Origin: Aspergillus flavus
Taxonomy: Eukaryota > Ascomycota > Eurotiomycetes > Eurotiales > Aspergillaceae
Length of the DNA: 64,000 nt
Assembly (NCBI RefSeq): GCF_009017415.1
Contig: NC_092406.1
Coordinates: forward strand, 4,712,001-4,776,000
Direction of reading: 5' to 3'
The notes under the pieces are model-generated. The model worked only from the letters and a program-made list of their open reading frames with translations, was not told the DNA's origin and did not search any database. The stretch's first letter is position 1. The number at the start of each line of letters is the position of its first letter. Below, in pieces: positions 57,587-64,000 of the stretch. The position numbers and the translations under genes are program-made.

Positions 57587-58522
57587 AATTCAAAAATTTC
57601 GATCGTGTCCAAGCGACAATTTCAATTTAAAAATTCAAGGATTACTCGTAGTAGGAAGAGGCAGGATATATTCTCGAAGAACAAAGCGAGAAGCAAGGTG
57701 GGAGAAGCTGTCAGGTGGGGTGGGTGATAAAGAGGCAGAAACTGTCGTTAGATGGTCGTGACAGAGAACAGGGAATGCGCGAAGATGAACAGCACCCGTG
57801 ACAAAGTTCTGGTAGGGGCAATTGACGGTTAACAGTCAACTAATATAAGAATTAAAGTGTCCGAGAGATTTTGCGAAGCAACGCAAAAAAAGAATCAATG
57901 CAAAGGAAAAGCAGCCTCAAATCCCACCACCCCACCCGCGGGACTAGACCCAATCGGGGCGGAGTCACGGCGAAGAGTCATGGAAGGAGTCATCATTATT
58001 CATTCTGATGCTGGGTGGGTCTGCTTTTTCCCTCTCGTCAGATTTTCATCCTTCAATCCACCCTCTTCCTTTTTGTTTATTTGTCTTAGTTATTTATTTA
58101 GTTTGGCTAAGGATTTTCAATCGATCTAATTAAATTAACGAGTTCTGTCCTTGGGTGTAAAATACATCCGATTCTTTTTGCACTTATATTGATACAAAGA
58201 TTGCAAACAGGGTATGCATGATACCATCATCCACTATAAATACTATCTTGAACTATTACATCAAGTCCACGCTCCAATCTTCTCAAGAATCAGGGGGATA
58301 AAATCAACAAAAGAAGAAGAGGCAACGAGAGAGAACTACCACCCAACCAGCACATAACTCCCGACATGAACCAGCATTACTGTTTTAAGAGTAGACCGTA
58401 GCTCCGTATATCAAACCCTAACAGATTCAAAGAATATAGCATGTCCGCGAAATTGGACAAAAGACAACAGAACATTATTAAGAGAAAACGAACAGAAGGT
58501 CCTATCGTCCATGTGTGACTCT
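57587..58522. other. eIF6 promoter and 3' region of the next gene
   Basis: About 940 bp. No supported exon. T/C-rich segments occur near 58020-58100 on the + strand. Confidence 0.55.
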
Positions 58523-61231
58523 CTAATATGGAGGGCGAGGACCAGGAGGTGGCGGAGCTGTAGGCGGCGGTGGCGCCGGATAATACAAACTCTGTGGATG
58601 ATGACCTGCCAAATAATTAGGTAGTGGAGGCCGTTGGAAGTTAGACCCCGGAGGAGGAGGAAGCTGTGGAGGACCACCCCTGCTCGCGAATGGATCTGGG
58701 AGACTGAGTTGCTCACTGATGGGCGGAATTTGCTGCCCGGCAGGGAGGAGCCGACGGGGCTGTTGCCGTTGGGGTGTGGGGGGAGGCAGCACAAAAGATC
58801 GAGGATCTGTCGGCCCGTGAGCCACCTGTGAAGGCTGCGGGAGGAGAGCTCTGTGCGCCGAAAGTCGCGGTGTGGTTTGGGATATGGTAGGACGAGGGAG
58901 CTCAGCGGCTGCCACATCAGCCAATGCGAATAAGGCTGTCGGGCGCGTATCAGGGAATGCAGGCTTGCGCTGTGTCTCCACACTAGCTTTCTGGCGCACC
59001 TCAACGATACCAGTCGCCTCTAGTAAGAGGTCTATGATTTCTCGGGCAGAAAAGCCAGCAAACGGTCCGGCTTCCCTCATCTCCTTCATCTGCGGGTCGA
59101 TATCATCGCCTAACTTAGCACGCTGGACGAAATCATCCCAGCCATACCTAGCACGGTCGTAGGAAGCAGCACCAGCGGGATTCCGTACAAAGGAAGAATT
59201 AAACCCCCTCACGACTTCTTTTGCAGGTGGAATAACACGCTCAGGCTCGGTTTCAGAGCCATCAGTCTGGGACCATATTAGCCTATTGCATTTGCATAAC
59301 GATCCTGAATACAAAAGCTGGCATACTTCAGTGTGCTCATCATCCTCTGCAGCACGTCGGCCCTCCACAAATGCCATATATTCTCCCTGACTTGCAAAGA
59401 AATGTTCCTCTTTGATATACCGAGCTGAGGCCTGTAACCGTTTGTCATCAACAGCAGCTCCAAAAAAGCAAAGTATCAAATGAAGTGTCAGACTTACTCG
59501 AAATCTTTCTTCGATTGCTTCTCTATTAGCAGCGAAAAGCCTATTTTCTTGCTCAACTCGGAGCTCATATTCATGGCGGAAAACCTCCAACCTCTTGTCG
59601 AGCCTCGTCTTTAGGAGTGAGTTAATTTCTTCATACTCAGGTACAATTTTGTGAGCGTTCTTATCGCGGGAAAGCTTTTTCTGAGACTGTGAAGCTAAAA
59701 CAGCCAAAGCCAATCGTTGGGCAGCTGCAACCTTCCTAAATGCTTTGTCCAGTTCCCGTTGTCGATCCCGGAGCTTTTGGGTGGCTGCACTAGGGGAAGG
59801 AGAACGGTCGTGTTCAACATCACTTGATCGATCATATTGGCGCCCAGTGCGCCCACCACGAGCAGCACGAGCAGCGCCACGACCTCGTTTGCTTGAGCCG
59901 GAGCGTGCAGCAGCTCTGCTACGCCCACCGCGGCCTCGTCCTCGACTACGCCCGCCACGAACTGCCTTCCCAATTATGGGTTCTGTGGTATGCTCTGGGG
60001 TTGATTCTTCAATATCTTCTGTGATTTGACGGGATTCATCGCCAACTTTAGATTCTTCCGCTTCATCGTCGGGGGAGCGCGACACATTTTTGATAACGGC
60101 ACTGCCCTGTAAAGGCTGTTCTGCCGTATGATCGAGCTCCCCATCCTCGAGTTTCAGTTTTTGGTGAGGAAGATCAAGAATACTAGTAAACTCCGTAGTT
60201 CCTTTGTTTTCTGGCTCCGAAGATCTGCGCTTTCGAGAACCAGATGAACAGGAAGTCTTCGCAGGACTAGGCATACCCTCGACCTCCTGGATGTTCATAT
60301 CATCAGTTTCATGATTGTACTCCTGGTGCGTGGAGTCCGTCGGTAATTCCCCTACAGTTTGGGACGATTCCATGGATACATGCGGATCTTGATCGTCTTC
60401 TGTTTGTTTAAATGCTTCGACAGTTTCTGGAATAATGTCTTCCGGGGACGGATGCCTCATATCGGTGGTTACGTTAGAGTTCACACTACTTTGAGTAGTG
60501 TCAGGTGCAGCATCCGCAGCTTGTCGGCTTCTATTCCTAGTCCTACTACTAGGAGTAACCCCCTTGGAGGGGCTTGCTTCAAAGTGTTTGGTAATGGCTG
60601 CTTCAGCGGAGGCGTTCTCGTTAACAGATATGTTGACGTGGGACCGTAGTCTAGCAGACTGTCTCGTACTTCTTGGAGTTTCCTCGACTACCGGACCTCG
60701 TCTGACCCTCTTAGACCGCGGGGTTTCAGGCACATTCAAGGTTGTTCCGTCAAACTGACTTGGTGCGGCCGCGGGTGGCGCAACTGCAGCAGGGGCTGCA
60801 GCCCGGGTTCGAGAAGCCCGGGTCTCGCGAGCAGCATTCGATGGGCTATTCGTACCATTGCTTGCTGCATTGTTCAATGCATTTCTTGCAGCGCTGTTGG
60901 CTCGAGCAGCACGGGTACTGAGCGTGATTATACGCGACAAAGGACGATTATTACTACTCTTGTTATGCATTGTGTTGTTTGAGCTGTTCTTGTTGTTATC
61001 AGTTTGGTTTGCCCGCGCATCTTGACTTGCACGTAGACTCCGTGTCACGCGGATATGAGCAGTATCACCAACCGTAGAGTCTATTTAGCAATTAGTACCT
61101 ACGAAAGATGATAGCAGTGCTCTGTAATACTTACTGGGCGTCTTTGGGGGGGCTCCTACGCCTGTTGCGCTGCCGGTGGGCCCTGCAGCTGACCCTTTGG
61201 TGGAGTCAAGTTTACGTTTGATGCCCGCCAT
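58523..61231 (-). CDS. Basic, mostly disordered nuclear-type protein, unknown function
   Basis: Four exons: 61135-61231, 59498-61080, 59327-59431 and 58523-59266. Introns are 54, 66 and 60 nt and the total is 842 aa. The ATG at 61231 opens MAGIKRKLDSTKGSAAGP; the long open frame alone would begin with a GTG at 61048. The N-terminal half is Ala/Asn/Arg/Ser-rich with ETPRSKRVRR and EETPRSTRQSARLR motifs. An RGRGRGG/SKRGRGAARAARGG block (AT-hook or RGG-like) follows near 400. The only ordered-looking segment is a helical region from about residue 450 (QRELDKAFRKVAAAQRLALA, then LEVFRHEYELRVEQENRLF). The C-terminus is Pro/Gln-rich. I infer chromatin or RNA association but recognise no named family. 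The last two introns are multiples of three with no stop, so unspliced forms stay in frame. Confidence 0.82.
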
Positions 61232-61238
61232 CGCAATT

Positions 61239-61803
61239 CTGTGTTTTCGGGTGTCAGCAAGGGCGTGCTCACAAGAAGAATTGCTGAGAAGGTCTAAGTG
61301 TTAGCTGAGGAGGTGGAGCTTTAACACGAAATAGCTCCTTGGAAGGCTCCAACAAAAAGCTAGTAAAAAAGGAACAGGGAAAAAGAGAAGGGGAGGACGG
61401 AGAGAGATCAACATCAATCAGGCCAACATCTTGACAAGAAGGTTCAGTCAGAAACAAGAGGTGTGAAATGTAGCCAGCTGAAAGGTAACGCACGTATACT
61501 AGAGGATAAGAACATATGAGGGAGGAGGGGGATCAAGAACAGATAGCAATTCGAGGTCATCACGACAATAAGGGCGTCATCATACAAGGGTAAAGCAGAG
61601 CGATAAAAACCGATCAAGAGCGTGAAAGCTTGAGCGGACACGATGAGCAAATGGCCAGAAGCACCGAGTGGGTGAATATGTTACAGGCGACAAGAGCACA
61701 TTTTAATTGAGGAAGAACCGCAGGTGGGAAGATTGGGTGAGTAACATGAGATGAGCGCAAGAGTAGAAAGGCCAATGAAGAATGCTGGCGAAAGCTAACT
61801 TAC
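61239..61803 (-). other. Possible 5'-UTR intron of the basic nuclear protein gene
   Basis: On the minus strand a consensus donor GTAAGT begins at 61803 after a long CT-rich leader, and a 3' site AAACACAG ends at 61239, 7 nt before the ATG at 61231. A 565-nt leader intron is plausible. Inference from splice consensus only. Confidence 0.3.
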
Positions 61804-64000
61804 CCAAAGACTAGATGCAACGGCGCATGCGACAGGACGGAGAGGGTTGTTGCAAGTAGTGAAGTAGTAAGTAGTAAGTGGATGAAGTAAAAAGTGGTTC
61901 GGCCAAGTGGATCACCGCGAGAAAAGGTAAAGTAGAATTTAGTCGCCGGAAGTAGTAAGTCAAGCAGCAGAACGGGTTGTACGAGGAACCTGGAGAGCTC
62001 CGGCAGTACCAGGAATTGAGGGGGAATAGGGTTTACAAGAAGAAAAGAAGAACCGAAGAATGTAATCAGGGTCGAGGGGAGAAAGGGAGACGAGGATATA
62101 CTAGAGGGGAAAATCAGATCACGAAGGCTGTTTGTACACCAGGTGTGTTGATCTTCATAGGTGGGAACTCGAAACGGCTCGATCGGTGGGGGATGAACAG
62201 GAATGGAGAATAAAGAGATGAAGAAGGAAAAGAGGATTTCAGATTCTAGGGGGAAGAAACACGTAGAGAGCCCTCTTTGTGTTAATAAGGGAGAGGGAAA
62301 ATGAAGCGAAATCAAACAACTTCGGGGCTGAATAGTACGTATGGAAGGTGAAAAGGAATTCTAGAGAGGTACACATCAGTACCCTGCCAACCTGAGTAAG
62401 AGGTTTGGTCTGGTCGCCGTATTACCGGGTTGGCCGAAGGATTTGACTGGGTCTCTCAAGTCCAAAGGGCAGGGTGGCGCAGAGAGCAAGTAGGTTATGT
62501 AGGTGAGTAACTGTTAAGAAAACAAGCCTTTCTTCCTATATTCAACCCCTCAATCCACTCGGAAGAGATGAAAAATACGTATGTGAAAATGGAATCCCGA
62601 CGCAGATAAATGGTTTAGGAGATAGAGGAGACCTCAAACGATCTGGGGTTGTGGTATGCAAGGGTGATAATAAGTTGTAGTTTTTTAGTTCTTTCCCTAC
62701 TGGAAGTTAGTCCAACCAGAAAAAGCATCCTACTCGGGTTAGTCCATCTGGTAATACTCGTGGTATGGTAATGTTTGCGCACGCTAGTTCCGTTGCCTGC
62801 TGATGTAAAAAAGAAAAAAAAAATGGTTTCGCGTGCAATACCGTCTATGCCAAAGGTACAACCTACGTATCCTATCTCATCGATTTTAGATTTTTTGTGA
62901 AGGGTAATTATCCTAAAACCATTGGAAGCCCTTGTTGAAAGCAATAACAGACTTTTGAAATCCATTCTATGAAGCTACAACACTATCTATCTTGACTGGT
63001 TCAGCGATAGTAACTACTTCGAGAAACGTTTAATCTTGCCTATACCGATATATCTTGTCCCAATTGTAAATAAGAAACATTAGCCAAAGCATTGAGCCAA
63101 GAAGTAAAATATGAGCACAGATATATGTATTAGATCGTGAACTGAAACACGTATCAAGGAATCTATTTTTTTTTGGTGATATGAAGTATATATTAGTTTA
63201 CCTTTATCCCTAAAACACAGTCTAGGATATTCTTCAATGATTTGAAATTCCTTAAGCACTATGGTGCTTGAACCTCCAAATGGTGAAAGGTCTGAACGTC
63301 CAAATGAATATGCAAGAGCACCGCGGTGCCCTTCCATAACTGTTTTAGGCGAGGAAAGAGCAGAAAAGAGGTGGGGGCTGTCATTGCTCTCTATCAGCAA
63401 ACCCGTTGCAGCTGCGCACGAGAGCACCATGTTAAGAAGTCAGAGCAAATTTCTTCGATGCCCTCTCACCGTCTTAAGATATTTCTGATTGTGCTGGTTT
63501 TGCGAAATGAGTAAAGTCAATAATATCATGAGAGCCTAACATGCATACAACTATGCAGCTCCACCCTCACCGTCAGTTCCATCACAACGTATTGGTGACT
63601 GCGTAGCAGGAGGACCCACATAGATAGCATCGTCATCAGTCATGCATAATCATGTTAGGGATTTCATATCATGGGATTTGCTGGGAATATCTCAAAGAGC
63701 ACGGCTGGAATATTTAATGGCATCTATGTATGCTGAAACTGGTTTGTTACAGGATGTTGTACAGTGCATCATGATCCTTGCCCTGAGACGGCATTGGGAC
63801 ACAAACCTCTGAGCATTGACTAAATGTTGAATTCTGGAAAGGGCTTGCCATGATACTTACTAGCGGGATTCGAATCAATTACTCTGTATAACCATATCGA
63901 CCAGAAAGAATATAGCTATGCACGGTACTGATTCATGCCATGGCAGCCATAGCACAACAGGTTCAAGATCGAGCCGTAGCGAATAGGGGGGATTCTTATT
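61804..64000. other. Right-edge region, no gene supported
   Basis: From 61804 to 62330 the + strand is purine-rich, the CT-rich leader of the gene to the left; its 171-codon minus frame is probably an artefact of composition. Beyond 62400 are only short frames. One minus frame, 63080-63430, has a protein-like start (MVLSCAAATGLLIESNDS, then GRSDLSPFGGSSTIVLKEF) but no recognised family and no matching exons. It may be a relic or part of a gene beyond the edge. Confidence 0.45.

Noticed and set aside
61800..62315. 171-codon minus frame rich in Phe, Leu and Pro
   Set aside because: CT-rich leader composition, ends at a clean splice donor; better explained as 5' UTR.
1..64000. CRISPR arrays, bacterial operons, integrated phage or intact transposons
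   Set aside because: None seen: repeats are microsatellites only, genes are spliced eukaryotic ones, and no transposase, integrase or reverse transcriptase motifs were recognised.

Overview
This is a nuclear segment of a filamentous ascomycete (Pezizomycotina). The protein families and their sequence style suggest Eurotiomycetes, with Aspergillus/Penicillium-like fungi the best guess. The evidence is short introns (about 50-170 nt, mostly GT..AG with CTAAC/CTAAT branch sites), CT-rich leaders on the sense strand, and single-copy housekeeping genes with no operon logic. I saw no bacterial, viral or intact transposon gene, no CRISPR array and no clear tRNA or rRNA gene. Splice models were built by hand from reading frame, consensus sites and remembered family sequences, so none is proven by RNA data.

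Layout. 1-293: 5' end of a Ser-rich gene running off the left edge (-). 4313-7972: CTR9 (-). 8543-9890: PlsC-type acyltransferase (-), divergent from 10702-12194, a mitochondrial NADH kinase (POS5-like, +). 14189-16876: PAK kinase CLA4 (+). 17616-19142: RPF1 (-), head to head with 19493-21680, glycyl-tRNA synthetase (+). 22025-24120: SEC12 (+). 24427-25170: decayed methyltransferase (-). 26605-27378: peptidyl-tRNA hydrolase (+). 27781-28903: BAR protein RVS161/HOB3 (-). 32044-33648: HAL4/SAT4-type kinase (-). 39415-39842: small CHZ-like acidic protein (+). 40425-41183: TRAPP subunit BET5 (-), divergent from 41803-44440, a CaMKK-type kinase (+). 45760-47112: Myb/SANT-like AT-hook protein (-). 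51045-51326: possible tiny gene (+). 52563-55836: SET2 (+). 56487-57586: eIF6/TIF6 (-). 58523-61231: basic disordered nuclear-type protein (-).

Functionally the window is a mix. CTR9 (Paf1 complex) and SET2 (H3K36 methylation) belong to the same transcription-elongation pathway. RPF1 and eIF6 act in 60S ribosome biogenesis. GRS1 and peptidyl-tRNA hydrolase act in translation. SEC12 and BET5 act in ER-to-Golgi traffic. CLA4, RVS161, HAL4 and the CaMKK link polarity, actin/endocytosis, ion homeostasis and nutrient signalling. No co-regulated cluster is evident.

Two large gene-poor stretches (33.65-39.41 kb and 47.1-52.5 kb, the second broken only by the tiny candidate gene) and the 1-4.3 kb and 28.9-32.0 kb intervals hold microsatellites, homopurine tracts and a dispersed 9-mer, TACGGAGTA, but no gene I can support. 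The most interesting signals are splicing-level ones: two stop-free introns of 3n length, a 13-nt first coding exon, a GC-AG intron, a dual-start synthetase, and a methyltransferase relic with several visible lesions.
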